NCBI RefSeq assembly: GCF_021811875.1
Contig: NZ_JAJBJD010000031.1
Span: 1 to 8,798, forward strand
DNA length: 8,798 bases
Reading direction: 5' to 3'
From: Candidatus Bandiella numerosa
Lineage (GTDB): Bacteria > Pseudomonadota > Alphaproteobacteria > Rickettsiales > Midichloriaceae
Position 1 is the first letter of the stretch; each line of letters starts with the position of its first letter. The translations under genes were made by a program, and so were the position numbers. The notes under the pieces are model-generated. The model made no database searches and was not told the origin of the DNA. It saw only the letters and a list, made by a program, of their open reading frames with translations. Below are positions 1 through 8,017 of this stretch, piece after piece.

Positions 1-228
1 TTTCTTGAATTCCTATTATTCTATCAGCTTTTATACCAAACTTATCGTTCTTCTTTATATGAATCTAATTTTTTAAATCCATTTATTGCATATCTTCCTT
101 GCTTTGCATTTATGCAACGGCCTTTAATAGTAAAATTACAATTTAATACTAACAAAGAAAGAAAAATTCTTAATACCCAGGATATACAAAATATAGTTAA
201 TGATGTATATAATCAGATGATTAATTGA
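1..228 (+). CDS. 3' end of an unrecognised protein gene (partial)
   Basis: An open frame runs from the first base of the window to TGA at 226-228, giving the last 75 residues of a protein whose start lies outside. I do not recognise the family. The visible part begins with an aromatic and leucine-rich stretch (FLEFLLFYQLLYQ), followed by a hydrophobic patch around NPFIAYLPCFAFM that could pack in a core or touch a membrane. It ends in a polar, asparagine- and lysine-rich tail (LNTQDIQNIVNDVYNQMIN) that looks helical. The gene sits 20 nt upstream of kdsB on the same strand, so co-transcription with the Kdo and phospholipid genes is plausible. By position it could belong to envelope biogenesis, but nothing in the residues proves this. 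A lipid A-type acyltransferase tail was considered, because those also end in an N-D-rich helix, but the match is too weak to name. Confidence 0.6.
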   Translation, partial: FLEFLLFYQLLYQTYRSSLYESNFLNPFIAYLPCFAFMQRPLIVKLQFNTNKERKILNTQDIQNIVNDVYNQMIN

Positions 229-248
229 TTATATATTTAAGAATTAAA

Positions 249-989
249 ATGAAAAGTAACAGTACTGTCATTATTATACCAGCACGTTTAGGTGCAATTA
301 GGCTACCCAAAAAGCCCTTGATAGATATTGATGGCACTCCTATGATTATCAGAGTTCATAATCAAGCAGTAAAAGCAAATATTGGTAAAGTCGTGATTGC
401 TGGATGTGATGGTGAGCTTGAAAACCTAATTCGTTCATATAATTTCAACTACGTTCATACGGACCCCAAGCTTGCATCTGGTACAGATAGAGTATATGCT
501 GCGTATCAAAATCTAGGAGAAAAATTTGATAATATTATTAACCTTCAAGGTGACATGCCTCATGTAAACCCAAATACAATTATCAAGGTAAACGATATTT
601 TAAATGATACCAAAAATGCCGATATAGAGATAGCAACTGCAGCAACTAGACTTGATAATGATGACAATATTGCAATTGAAGATATGAATATTGTTAAAGT
701 GATAAAAACTGCTCAAGACATTGCATTATATTTTACTAGGCACTCAATTAAATTAAGTGAAAATTTCAAACATATTGGCATATACGGCTTTAGACCCATA
801 TCTCTTAGTAAATTTATATCTTTACCACAATCGATGTTAGAGAAAGATGAGAGGTTAGAACAACTAAGAGCTTTGGAAAATAATATGAAGATTAAGGTTG
901 TGATAACGGAAGACCCTAATATTAGCATTGATACTAAGGAGGATTTATTAAAATCTAAAAAATACCTGCAGGAGTATGAAAAAATCTAA
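249..989 (+). CDS. kdsB: 3-deoxy-manno-octulosonate cytidylyltransferase (CMP-Kdo synthetase)
   Basis: This cytoplasmic enzyme activates Kdo with CTP to give CMP-Kdo, the donor used to attach the inner-core sugar to lipid A. The 246 residues match the usual length of about 250. The N-terminal nucleotide-binding signature PARLGAIRLPKKPL lies at residues 11-24, ASGTDR at 76-81 and the metal-binding NLQGDMP at 98-104. NIVKVI (148-153), YFTRHSI (161-167), GIYGFR (177-182) and ERLEQLRALE (201-210) follow the family order. An upstream in-frame TTG at 225 would add eight residues but overlaps the preceding stop codon. ATG at 249 puts the first beta strand (TVIIIPAR) where the family has it, so I chose that start. 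The ribosome-binding site is weak (TTAAGA, about 7 nt upstream). The gene overlaps plsC by 14 nt, suggesting translational coupling. Its presence implies Kdo-containing LPS. The family call is firm. Confidence 0.93.
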   Translation: MKSNSTVIIIPARLGAIRLPKKPLIDIDGTPMIIRVHNQAVKANIGKVVIAGCDGELENLIRSYNFNYVHTDPKLASGTDRVYAAYQNLGEKFDNIINLQGDMPHVNPNTIIKVNDILNDTKNADIEIATAATRLDNDDNIAIEDMNIVKVIKTAQDIALYFTRHSIKLSENFKHIGIYGFRPISLSKFISLPQSMLEKDERLEQLRALENNMKIKVVITEDPNISIDTKEDLLKSKKYLQEYEKI

Positions 990-1704
990 ATCTATATCAA
1001 TTCATATAAGGTCTCTAATTTTTAACATTTTTTTGCCTATTTGGACTATTTTTATTTCAACATTGCTATCGCCATTAATATTTTTTAAAAATCCAAAAAT
1101 TATGTCTGCTTTAGGAATTAGTTGGTCATATATTACAATATTTGCTTTAAGAATAATTTGTGATATTAAAATTGAAGTTCAGGGAGCCCATAATTTACCA
1201 AAATCACCTTACATCATTGCTTGCAAGCATCAATCTGCTTTAGAAACGGCTTTTTTTCAGCAATATTTAAAATTTCCAGTTTATGTTATAAAAAAAGAGT
1301 TATTAAAAATACCATTTTATGGGTGGTTTTTGAAACATATGGGGATGATAGCAATTGATAGAAAAGGTGGAATCTCTGCTTTAAAGCAAATGCTACGAGA
1401 TTGCGAGAAAAATTTAAATCAAAATAGAAGCATTATCATATTTCCAGAAGGCACCAGGGTTATGCCACTTGAATCAGTTGAATACCATGCAGGTATTTTA
1501 GCAATAAAAAAGAAATTTCCAAAGACACCAATTATTCCTATCGCACTTAATTCAGGTCTATTTTGGCCAAAAAATTCATGGTTTAAATATCCTGGTACTA
1601 TGACATTTAAAATATTACCTGAGCTTGATAAAAACCTAGATAATAACAATACTTTGCATGAATTAAAGAAAATTATTGATGAAAATAGCGCTTCATTACT
1701 TTAG
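976..1704 (+). CDS. plsC: 1-acyl-sn-glycerol-3-phosphate acyltransferase (PlsC family)
   Basis: This membrane-bound acyltransferase converts lysophosphatidate to phosphatidate, the second acylation in phospholipid synthesis. The 242 residues begin with a hydrophobic segment (about 13-38) and a second one (about 51-62), which should anchor it to the inner membrane. Acyltransferase motif I is KHQSALET, with His85 followed four residues later by Glu90 instead of the textbook Asp. As I recall, HX4E is the normal form in many alphaproteobacterial homologues. Motif III is FPEGTR at 156-161, preceded by IIIF. PIIPIALNSGLFW (185-197) is the expected late motif. The ATG at 976 lies inside the end of kdsB. 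AGGAG at 970-974 is only 1 nt from it, an unusually short spacing, but no other in-frame start keeps the N-terminal helix. Coupled translation with kdsB is likely. PlsC is the best name; a paralogue with another acyl acceptor cannot be excluded. Confidence 0.9.
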   Translation: MKKSKSISIHIRSLIFNIFLPIWTIFISTLLSPLIFFKNPKIMSALGISWSYITIFALRIICDIKIEVQGAHNLPKSPYIIACKHQSALETAFFQQYLKFPVYVIKKELLKIPFYGWFLKHMGMIAIDRKGGISALKQMLRDCEKNLNQNRSIIIFPEGTRVMPLESVEYHAGILAIKKKFPKTPIIPIALNSGLFWPKNSWFKYPGTMTFKILPELDKNLDNNNTLHELKKIIDENSASLL

Positions 1705-1735
1705 TAAAAATTCAATATATTAGCTTGAGAGTCAA

Positions 1736-2602
1736 TTAATATCTTGCCTTACACTTTGCTGTATTTTCCACCTCACTTAGTGTTTGCTTTATCAAAAATT
1801 GTTCATCACGATAATTGCTATGAATGTAATGAGCAACTTTGCAAGCTTTGTCATAGCTTCCAATCTTTGAAAGGCTTTTTGCTAGCATTGTTAAATTATT
1901 TAGCGTTCTTGCCCCCCGATCAAATTGAAAGCCTTTTAGATAATTAACCGCAGCTGCAGTGTAATTTTTTCTTTGATACTGGATTTCCCCTAAATAAAAA
2001 TATACATTTGAGTTTAAGACACTATTGGGATATGTTTTTATAAATTTCTTAAATTCTAAAATTGTAGCGTCAAAATTTTTATTTTTTAATGACTTTACTA
2101 TAGTCTGATATTCATCGGTTTCCTTTTTTGAAGCTTGAGCATCCTCAAATTTATTATCAGAATTAGAATTTGCACCTACTGGGCTATCTAATTGAGAATC
2201 AATCAAATTTAAAATCTGTTTATTATTATTTTGTTCATCAATTTCACTTTCTAGATTATTTAACTTATCACCCAAATTTTGAACTTTGTTATCTAAATCA
2301 TTTCTTATAGATTTCAATTCTTTTATTACATATTCCATTTCCTTTCTGAGCAATTTCACCTGTTCTGCAAGCTCATCATCTTGGAGTGTAGTCACAACAT
2401 TAGGTTTATTTTTTAGATCTTGAAGATTAAAAATGTATTGTTGCAACTTATCTATTTGTTGTTGTTGCATATCATCGATTTGTTGCTTCAGCTCAGTTGC
2501 ACTTTTTTTATGATTTTCGTCTGTACTCTGCTCAGAAAACGAAAAATCCACAAATGAATTGACAGCACACAAAGCTATAATAAGAGTAGTTAATTTATGC
2601 AT
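1736..2602 (-). CDS. cpoB: Periplasmic coiled-coil/TPR protein, CpoB/YbgF-like (Tol-Pal associated)
   Basis: This is a predicted exported protein of 288 residues counted from ATG at 2602. Residues 1-23 form a signal peptide with basic start MHK, hydrophobic LIIALCAV and a plausible cut after SFS. Cys12 is not in a proper lipobox. A glutamine-rich helical stretch (about 33-60) and a heptad-like segment (about 75-128) predict coiled coil for trimerisation. After an Asn/Ser/Asp-rich linker come TPR-like repeats: EYQTIVKSLKNKNFDATILEF (starting near 164), YFYLGEIQYQRKNYTAAAVNY (near 201) and LAKSLSKIGSYDKAC (near 240). This order matches CpoB/YbgF, which in model bacteria links the Tol-Pal machine to envelope constriction. 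The tol-pal genes are not in this window; the gene follows leuS directly. A GTG at 2608 directly abuts the leuS stop and would add two residues. I prefer the ATG. The fold is well supported, the exact partner less so. Confidence 0.75.
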   Translation of the reverse strand: MHKLTTLIIALCAVNSFVDFSFSEQSTDENHKKSATELKQQIDDMQQQQIDKLQQYIFNLQDLKNKPNVVTTLQDDELAEQVKLLRKEMEYVIKELKSIRNDLDNKVQNLGDKLNNLESEIDEQNNNKQILNLIDSQLDSPVGANSNSDNKFEDAQASKKETDEYQTIVKSLKNKNFDATILEFKKFIKTYPNSVLNSNVYFYLGEIQYQRKNYTAAAVNYLKGFQFDRGARTLNNLTMLAKSLSKIGSYDKACKVAHYIHSNYRDEQFLIKQTLSEVENTAKCKARY

Positions 2603-2608
2603 CCCCAC

Positions 2609-5134
2609 TTAAACCACGAAATTAATTATTCTATTTTTAATATATATTAATTTTTTAATACTGACATTAAATAAATATTTATCAAGTGTTTTGATTGATT
2701 TTACCTTGTTTAATGCATCTTCTTTTTCACAATCAAGTGGTAGATCTATAAATGCTCTTGTTTTTCCATTAATCTGAATTGTTACTTTTACTAATTCATT
2801 TATTAGTAAATTTTGATTTGCAACTGGCCAATGATCAACATAAACACTACTATTTTTTCCAAGCATTGAATATAATTCTTCAGCAATATGAGGAGTAAAA
2901 ATTGATAACATTTTGATCAAAATAATTAAGGACTCTTCTGTAATATCATTAGAATAATTATTAGCAAAAAGCTCATTAGTTAATTTTCTAATTTCAGCTA
3001 TTGCTTTATTAAAAGTAAAATTTTCCAAATTCAACGTTACTGAATGAATGATTTGATGGAGAAATTTTTTAAATTTACTTTCCTTTTCACCATCTATATT
3101 AGAGTCTTCTCTTTTATTAATAACAAAATTTTGAACAAATTTATAAAGAGAATTTAAATATCTATAACTTCCCTCAATACCTTCATCAGACCATTCTAGA
3201 TCTCTAGTTGGTGGAGAATCAGAAAGAAGAAATAATCTTACAGAATCCGCACCGTATTTTTTTATAATATCACTTGGATCTATGGTATTTTTTTTAGATT
3301 TACTCATTTTTTCAATACGTCCATCCTGTGCAACTTCATTACTACCCTTTATAATCCATTTATCATCCTTTTTAAAAACTTGATCTGGGCTTAGCCAATT
3401 ATTACTGGCGTCTTTAAACGTTTTATGACAAATCATCCCTTGCGTTAATAGCCCTACAAATGGCTCATCAATGTCAAAGTATTTACAATCCCTCAAAGCC
3501 TTGGTAAAGAAGCGAGCATATAATAAGTGCAAAATTGCATGCTCAATTCCCCCGATATATTGATTTACTGGCAACCATTTTTCCACAATTTTTTTATCAA
3601 ATGCTATTTGTTTTTCAAGACTACAAAATCTAGCAAAATACCAAGATGATTCAAAAAAAGTATCAAATGTATCTGTTTCTCTATTTGCATCACCGCCACA
3701 TTTGTGGCACTTTACATTTTTCCATGTTGGATGATTATCGAGAGGATTGCCCTTATTTTTAAATGATATATCTTGAGGTAAGCTAATGGGCAAATGTTCT
3801 TTTAACTCTGGAATAACACCACAGTTTTTACAATATATAGTTGGAATAGGACAACCCCAATATCTTTGCCTAGATATACCCCAATCCTTTAGTCTGAACG
3901 TGATTTTCGTTTTGCCTATATTATCTAATTTTAATTTTTCTAATATTTTTATTTTTGCATCTTCTGTGGTTAAATTATCTAAAAAATCAGAATTAATAAT
4001 TTTACCCAAAGTGTCGGTATATGGTAGCAATATTTCTAAATTGTTTGTATTAGCTAATACTTGTAAAATTTCTAAATCATATTTTATTGCAAATTCATAA
4101 TCTCTTTCGTCGTGAGCTGGGCAACCAAATACAGCTCCAGTGCCATAATCTGATATTACATAATTTGCTATAAACATTGGCAATTTTTTACCTTTAATGT
4201 ATGGATGATCCACATAATACTCTGTAAAAAAGCCCAATTTTTCAATACATTCATCGATACTTCCTGATTCAGAATCTGATTTACATTGGTTTATAAATTG
4301 TGTTTTTTCATCTGAATCTGGAATATTTTTTACAAACTCATGATCATGCGATATACAAATAAAAGTAGCACCAAATATAGTTTCTGGCCTTGTTGAAAAA
4401 ACTAAAATGCTCTCATTTAGATTATGAACTTTGAAATTAATCTCTGCTCCACTTGATTTTCCAATCCAATTTTTTTGCATAATTTTCACCTTATCAGGCC
4501 AATTTGGTAAATTATCCAAATCATTAAGTAACTCATCAGCATATTTGGTTATTTTTAAAAACCATTGTTTTAATTTTTTCTTCTGAATTTTTGCTCCTGA
4601 TCTCCAGCCCTTACCATCAACAACTTGTTCATTTGCTAAAACTGTGCAATCAATAGGGTCCCAATTTACTATAGATTCTTTTTGATAAGCCAAACCCGCA
4701 TCTAAAAAATCAATAAACATTGCTTGTTCATGTTTATAATAATCAGGTTGAGAAGTGTTTATTTCCCTGCTCCAGTCATAGGAAAAGCCAAGTGAATTTA
4801 ATTGCGCTTTCATTCCCTCAATATTTTTTATGGTCCAATCATTCGGATGCAATTTATGTTGAATAGCAGCATTCTCTGCTGGCAATCCAAAAGCATCCCA
4901 ACCCATAGGGTGTAAAATGTTGAACCCTTGAGCCTTTTTATATCTAGCAATTGCATCTCCAATTGCATAATTTCTCACATGTCCCACATGGATATTTCCA
5001 GATGGGTATAAAAACATTTCTAAAACATAATATTTTTCTTTATCACTACTTTCATCCGTTTTATATAATTGAGAATTATCCCAAATTTTTTGCCATTTCT
5101 TCTCAATTTTTATGTGATTAAAATTTTCTGTCAT
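2609..5134 (-). CDS. leuS: Leucyl-tRNA synthetase
   Basis: This class I synthetase charges tRNA-Leu in the cytoplasm. The 841 residues are near the usual 850-880 and the domains are complete. The ATP-binding HIGH motif is HVGH at 49-52. The CP1 editing domain carries the threonine-rich loop STRPETIFGAT (247-257) and GTGAVFGCPAHDERD (331-345), whose Asp345 is the residue that binds the amino group of mischarged substrate. A zinc-ribbon-like insert has cysteine pairs C435/C438 and C476/C479, as in Thermus LeuS and unlike E. coli as I recall them. ETDTFDTFFESSWY follows at 486-499. The KMSKS loop is at 609-613, and the C-terminal part includes the QINGKTRA motif. ATG at 5134 has no clear Shine-Dalgarno, only an A/T-rich leader. 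A sigma70-like promoter is visible upstream. The cpoB-like gene starts 6 nt after the stop, so the two probably share a transcript. Confidence 0.97.
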   Translation of the reverse strand: MTENFNHIKIEKKWQKIWDNSQLYKTDESSDKEKYYVLEMFLYPSGNIHVGHVRNYAIGDAIARYKKAQGFNILHPMGWDAFGLPAENAAIQHKLHPNDWTIKNIEGMKAQLNSLGFSYDWSREINTSQPDYYKHEQAMFIDFLDAGLAYQKESIVNWDPIDCTVLANEQVVDGKGWRSGAKIQKKKLKQWFLKITKYADELLNDLDNLPNWPDKVKIMQKNWIGKSSGAEINFKVHNLNESILVFSTRPETIFGATFICISHDHEFVKNIPDSDEKTQFINQCKSDSESGSIDECIEKLGFFTEYYVDHPYIKGKKLPMFIANYVISDYGTGAVFGCPAHDERDYEFAIKYDLEILQVLANTNNLEILLPYTDTLGKIINSDFLDNLTTEDAKIKILEKLKLDNIGKTKITFRLKDWGISRQRYWGCPIPTIYCKNCGVIPELKEHLPISLPQDISFKNKGNPLDNHPTWKNVKCHKCGGDANRETDTFDTFFESSWYFARFCSLEKQIAFDKKIVEKWLPVNQYIGGIEHAILHLLYARFFTKALRDCKYFDIDEPFVGLLTQGMICHKTFKDASNNWLSPDQVFKKDDKWIIKGSNEVAQDGRIEKMSKSKKNTIDPSDIIKKYGADSVRLFLLSDSPPTRDLEWSDEGIEGSYRYLNSLYKFVQNFVINKREDSNIDGEKESKFKKFLHQIIHSVTLNLENFTFNKAIAEIRKLTNELFANNYSNDITEESLIILIKMLSIFTPHIAEELYSMLGKNSSVYVDHWPVANQNLLINELVKVTIQINGKTRAFIDLPLDCEKEDALNKVKSIKTLDKYLFNVSIKKLIYIKNRIINFVV

Positions 5135-5160
5135 TTTTTTTAATAGTTATGTAATTTTGA

Positions 5161-5189
5161 ATAATAATTTATGATAGTGTTTACATCAA
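5161..5189 (-). promoter_or_regulatory. Predicted sigma70-type promoter for leuS-cpoB
   Basis: On the minus strand, TTGATG (5189-5184) resembles the -35 consensus and TATTAT (5166-5161) the -10 consensus, separated by exactly 17 nt. The expected transcription start, near 5154, leaves a leader of about 20 nt before the leuS ATG at 5134. The 78-nt gap between miaB and leuS is otherwise featureless and A/T-rich, so chance matches are possible. Spacing and position support it, but there is no experimental evidence. Confidence 0.45.
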
Positions 5190-5212
5190 TTTTTTGTAAC
5201 CACAGTATTTTA

Positions 5213-6538
5213 TTAATCTTTTATTTCTCCAATTAAGCTGTTTAACCCAGCTTCAGTAATATGCACCTTCTTTATCTCTCCTATAATACTATCATCTGTT
5301 TCAACAATAACAGATTGCAAATAGGGCGATTTTCCAATTATTTGCCTGCTATACTTTCCTGCTTTATCAAACATGACATCCATATCTTTCCCTATAAATT
5401 GTTTGTTAAATTCTAATTGCTGACTTCTTAATAAATCCTGTAAAATTGCTAGCCTTGCAGATTTAACTTCTTCCGGAACTTGATCTTCAACCATTGATGC
5501 AGGCGTACCTGGTCTTGGACTGTATTTGAATGAGTAACACTGTGCATAGCCAACTTGTTTAACTAAATCTAAAGTGTCTTCAAAATCTTTATCGCTTTCT
5601 CCTGGATATCCAACAATAAAATCAGAAGAAAAAGCAATGTCTGGCCTATGCTTTCTAAATTTATCAATAATCTGAAAATAAAAATCTCTAGTATGATCTC
5701 TATTCATACTTTTCAGTACTTTATCTGAGCCCGATTGTACTGGTAAATGCAAAAATGGCATGAGTTTTTCTTCCTCTGCATGAGCTATAAATAACTCATC
5801 GTTTATCATGTCTTTTGGATGTGATGTAGTATATCTTACTCTTTTCAATCCATCAATTTCACAGATTTTCTTTATAAACCACCCTAAATTTCTTATGGTA
5901 TCGTCTTGATCAATGCCATGAAACGCACTTACATTTTGTCCCAATAAAGTAATCTCCTTTACTCCTTTTGAAATAAGGCCTATTGCCTCTCTGTAAATAT
6001 CGGGTATTTTCCTAGAATACTCTTTGCCTCTAGTATATGGTACACAACAAAAATGGCAAAATTTATCACAACCCTCTTGTATTGTTAAAAAAGAGGAATG
6101 TCTTGGATTCTCTGGAAGGTTGATTTCATCAAATTTACTTTCTTCATCAAAATCCAAATCGATCACCCATTTTTCTTGTCTTTTAAATTTCTCCAATAAC
6201 TTGGGCAAATTATGATATGATTGTGGGCCAACAACTATATCAACATTTTTGGCTCTTTTAAAAATCTGCTCACCTTCTGCTTGAGCTGTACACCCTGCAA
6301 CGACAACAGTTGGCTTCGCTCCTAAATTATTTTTTTCGATCTTACCTAATTCAGAATATACTTTTTCTGATGCCTTTTCCCTTATATGGCATGTGTTTAA
6401 AATTATTAAATCTGCATTTTTTTCATCATGAATTAATGAGAAGCCATGAGGTTTTAGCAAATTTTCCATCTTCAATGAATCATAAACATTCATCTGGCAA
6501 CCATATGTCTTAATGTACAAGTTTTTTTTACTTCGCAT
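5213..6538 (-). CDS. miaB: tRNA-2-methylthio-N6-dimethylallyladenosine synthase
   Basis: This radical-SAM methylthiotransferase adds the 2-methylthio group to i6A at position 37 of tRNAs reading U-initial codons. It is complete at 441 residues. The N-terminal UPF0004-type domain supplies the auxiliary 4Fe-4S ligands Cys14 (TYGCQMN), Cys50 ([10 protein letters not shown]) and Cys83 ([10 protein letters not shown]). The radical-SAM triad CxxxCxxC is Cys157, Cys161 and Cys164 in [16 protein letters not shown], the MiaB-specific signature with an extra Cys165. Further signatures are [37 protein letters not shown] and [11 protein letters not shown]. The last 60-70 residues fit the TRAM tRNA-binding domain. 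The start is ATG at 6538 with AAGGG (6545-6541) 2 nt upstream. The gene reads divergently from aatA and is followed, 78 nt downstream, by leuS. MiaB is favoured over RimO or MtaB because the N-terminal YGCQMN and VPYTRG wording is specific. Confidence 0.96.
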   Translation of the reverse strand: MRSKKNLYIKTYGCQMNVYDSLKMENLLKPHGFSLIHDEKNADLIILNTCHIREKASEKVYSELGKIEKNNLGAKPTVVVAGCTAQAEGEQIFKRAKNVDIVVGPQSYHNLPKLLEKFKRQEKWVIDLDFDEESKFDEINLPENPRHSSFLTIQEGCDKFCHFCCVPYTRGKEYSRKIPDIYREAIGLISKGVKEITLLGQNVSAFHGIDQDDTIRNLGWFIKKICEIDGLKRVRYTTSHPKDMINDELFIAHAEEEKLMPFLHLPVQSGSDKVLKSMNRDHTRDFYFQIIDKFRKHRPDIAFSSDFIVGYPGESDKDFEDTLDLVKQVGYAQCYSFKYSPRPGTPASMVEDQVPEEVKSARLAILQDLLRSQQLEFNKQFIGKDMDVMFDKAGKYSRQIIGKSPYLQSVIVETDDSIIGEIKKVHITEAGLNSLIGEIKD

Positions 6539-6573
6539 GACCCTTGGTATTGTTCTGCAATGAAATATACCAG

Positions 6574-6579
6574 ATTATA
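6574..6579 (-). promoter_or_regulatory. Possible -10 element for miaB in the divergent miaB/aatA spacer
   Basis: The 212-nt spacer 6539-6750 separates divergent genes, so it must hold promoters for both. On the minus strand a perfect TATAAT lies 35 nt upstream of the miaB ATG. No -35 hexamer better than 2 of 6 occurs at 16-18 nt. A possible alternative further upstream is TATTAT with a TCGGCA-like -35. For aatA I see only -10-like words (TATAGT at 6709-6714, TAGAAT at 6729-6734), none with a matching -35. The aatA ribosome-binding site is weak (GAG at 6742-6744). An all-A/T inverted repeat, AATATTT-GAA-AAATATT, occupies 6597-6613. I saw no RNA gene or hidden reading frame in this spacer. Confidence 0.3.
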
Positions 6580-6750
6580 TGCTAAAATCTAGATATAATA
6601 TTTGAAAAATATTGAAATGCCGAGCAGGGTATCCAATTTTTAATAAAGTTTTTTAGCACGAACAAACTCTTTGCTTTAAATTTTTCTAAAATTTTGTAGA
6701 GTGTAGTGTATAGTTAGTAAAAACTTGGTAGAATTATTCACGAGTAAAAA

Positions 6751-7968
6751 ATGGACTTAAAAGCAAATTTAATATCAGAAAAGCTAAAATTAATTAAACC
6801 TTCCCCTACACTTGCCGTTACAATGAAAGCAAAGGCACTTAAGGCGGAAGGTAAAGATATAATTGGTTTAGGAGCCGGTGAGCCTGATTTTGATACTCCA
6901 GAAAATGTAAAACAAGCAGCCTATGTTGCTATTAAGTCCGGAAAAACAAAATACACGCCCGTAGACGGTATTCCAGAATTAAAAAAATCAATTATAAATA
7001 AATTTCAAAAAGAAAACAAACTAAATTATAACCCAGATCAGATTACTGTAGGATGTGGAGCCAAGCATGTAATATACAATATTATAGTTGCAACCATAAA
7101 CCCAGATGATGAAGTTATTATACCAGCACCATATTGGGTATCCTATCCTGATATGGTATTAATAAATGGTGGCAAGCCAGTAATTGCAAAAACTTTTAGA
7201 AGTGAAAATTTTAAACTTACACCTGAGGTTTTGAGAAAAAACATAACAAATAGAACAAAGTTGTTAATTTTAAATTCGCCGAGCAACCCAACTGGGGCAT
7301 GTTATTCAGAAAATGAATTAAAAGCCTTAGGTGATGTTTTAAATAATTACCCAAATATATACATCATTTCAGATGATATATATGAGCATATTAGATATCA
7401 AAATTATCAATACATAAATATTGCAAATATTAATGATGAGCTCAAAAATAGAACGTTTGTTGTTAATGGTGTATCAAAAGCCTACTCTATGACAGGTTGG
7501 AGAATTGGCTATGCTGCAGGTGATAAAGATGTAATCAAAGCAGTGGCAAAAATTCAATCTCAAAGTACATCAAACCCCTGTTCTATTAGCCAATATGCAT
7601 CAGTAGAAGCTTTAAGTGAAAATTCTTATGAATTTATAGAAAAAAGCAAATTAATTTTCAAAGAAAGGCGTGACCTAGTAATCGAAAAACTAAATAAGAT
7701 ATCTGGTATTCAAACTGATATTCCTGATGGGGCGTTTTATATCTTTCCTAGTTGCGAAGAACTGATTGGTAGAAAAACTCCTTCTGGTATGCAAATAAAA
7801 AATTGTACCGATTTTGCACAATATTTACTCGAGGAAGTTTTGGTAGCTGTTGTTCCTGGAATCGCTTTTGGTGCCGAAAACTTTTTTAGAATTTCATACG
7901 CAACTTCAGATCAAAATCTTCTAGAAGCCTGCAAAAGAATCAAAAAAGCTTGTGAAAAACTTATCTAG
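6751..7968 (+). CDS. aatA: Aspartate (aspartate/prephenate-type) aminotransferase, PLP-dependent
   Basis: This class I fold-type I aminotransferase of 405 residues interconverts aspartate and 2-oxoglutarate with oxaloacetate and glutamate in the cytoplasm. Related enzymes also transaminate prephenate. The N-terminal PSPTLAVTMKAKALKAEGKD leads into GLGAGEPDFDTP (39-50), the substrate-side glycine loop. KYTPVDGIPELK (67-78), APYWVSYPDM (126-135), NSPSNPTGA (175-183) and SDDIYEH (207-213) follow in family order. Lys243 in VSKAYSMTGWRIGY forms the Schiff base with PLP, and Arg380 in FFRISYATS should bind the substrate carboxylate. The wording closely resembles Rickettsia AatA as I remember it. 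The ATG at 6751 gives the usual N-terminus. The gene stands alone: divergent from miaB, with an insertion-sequence region beginning 229 nt downstream. No clear terminator follows. Whether it acts on prephenate here cannot be read from sequence alone. Confidence 0.95.
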   Translation: MDLKANLISEKLKLIKPSPTLAVTMKAKALKAEGKDIIGLGAGEPDFDTPENVKQAAYVAIKSGKTKYTPVDGIPELKKSIINKFQKENKLNYNPDQITVGCGAKHVIYNIIVATINPDDEVIIPAPYWVSYPDMVLINGGKPVIAKTFRSENFKLTPEVLRKNITNRTKLLILNSPSNPTGACYSENELKALGDVLNNYPNIYIISDDIYEHIRYQNYQYINIANINDELKNRTFVVNGVSKAYSMTGWRIGYAAGDKDVIKAVAKIQSQSTSNPCSISQYASVEALSENSYEFIEKSKLIFKERRDLVIEKLNKISGIQTDIPDGAFYIFPSCEELIGRKTPSGMQIKNCTDFAQYLLEEVLVAVVPGIAFGAENFFRISYATSDQNLLEACKRIKKACEKLI

Positions 7969-8017
7969 AAACGTAAAATCGAAATTTTATATATAAAGGA
8001 AAAAGTTTTTATCATAT

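Noticed and set aside
225..248. TTG start for kdsB at 225
   Set aside because: It overlaps the stop of the preceding gene, adds residues before the conserved first beta strand, and has no ribosome-binding site. ATG at 249 fits the family N-terminus.
713..928. Opposite-strand open frames within kdsB, plsC, leuS and miaB
   Set aside because: They lie inside clearly coding genes on the other strand, lack recognisable domains and have no start signals of their own.
976..1704. Glu in place of Asp in the PlsC HX4D motif as a sign of inactivity
   Set aside because: KHQSxxET is, as I recall, the normal form in many alphaproteobacterial PlsC proteins, and the FPEGTR motif is intact.
1705..1735. Bidirectional terminator between plsC and the cpoB-like gene
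   Set aside because: Only 4-bp pairings (such as TTGA-GAG-TCAA at 1725-1735) can be formed, too weak to call.
6597..6613. AATATTT-GAA-AAATATT hairpin as an operator or terminator
   Set aside because: It is all A/T in the stem, has a 3-nt loop and no U-tract, and lies in very A/T-rich spacer where such repeats arise easily.
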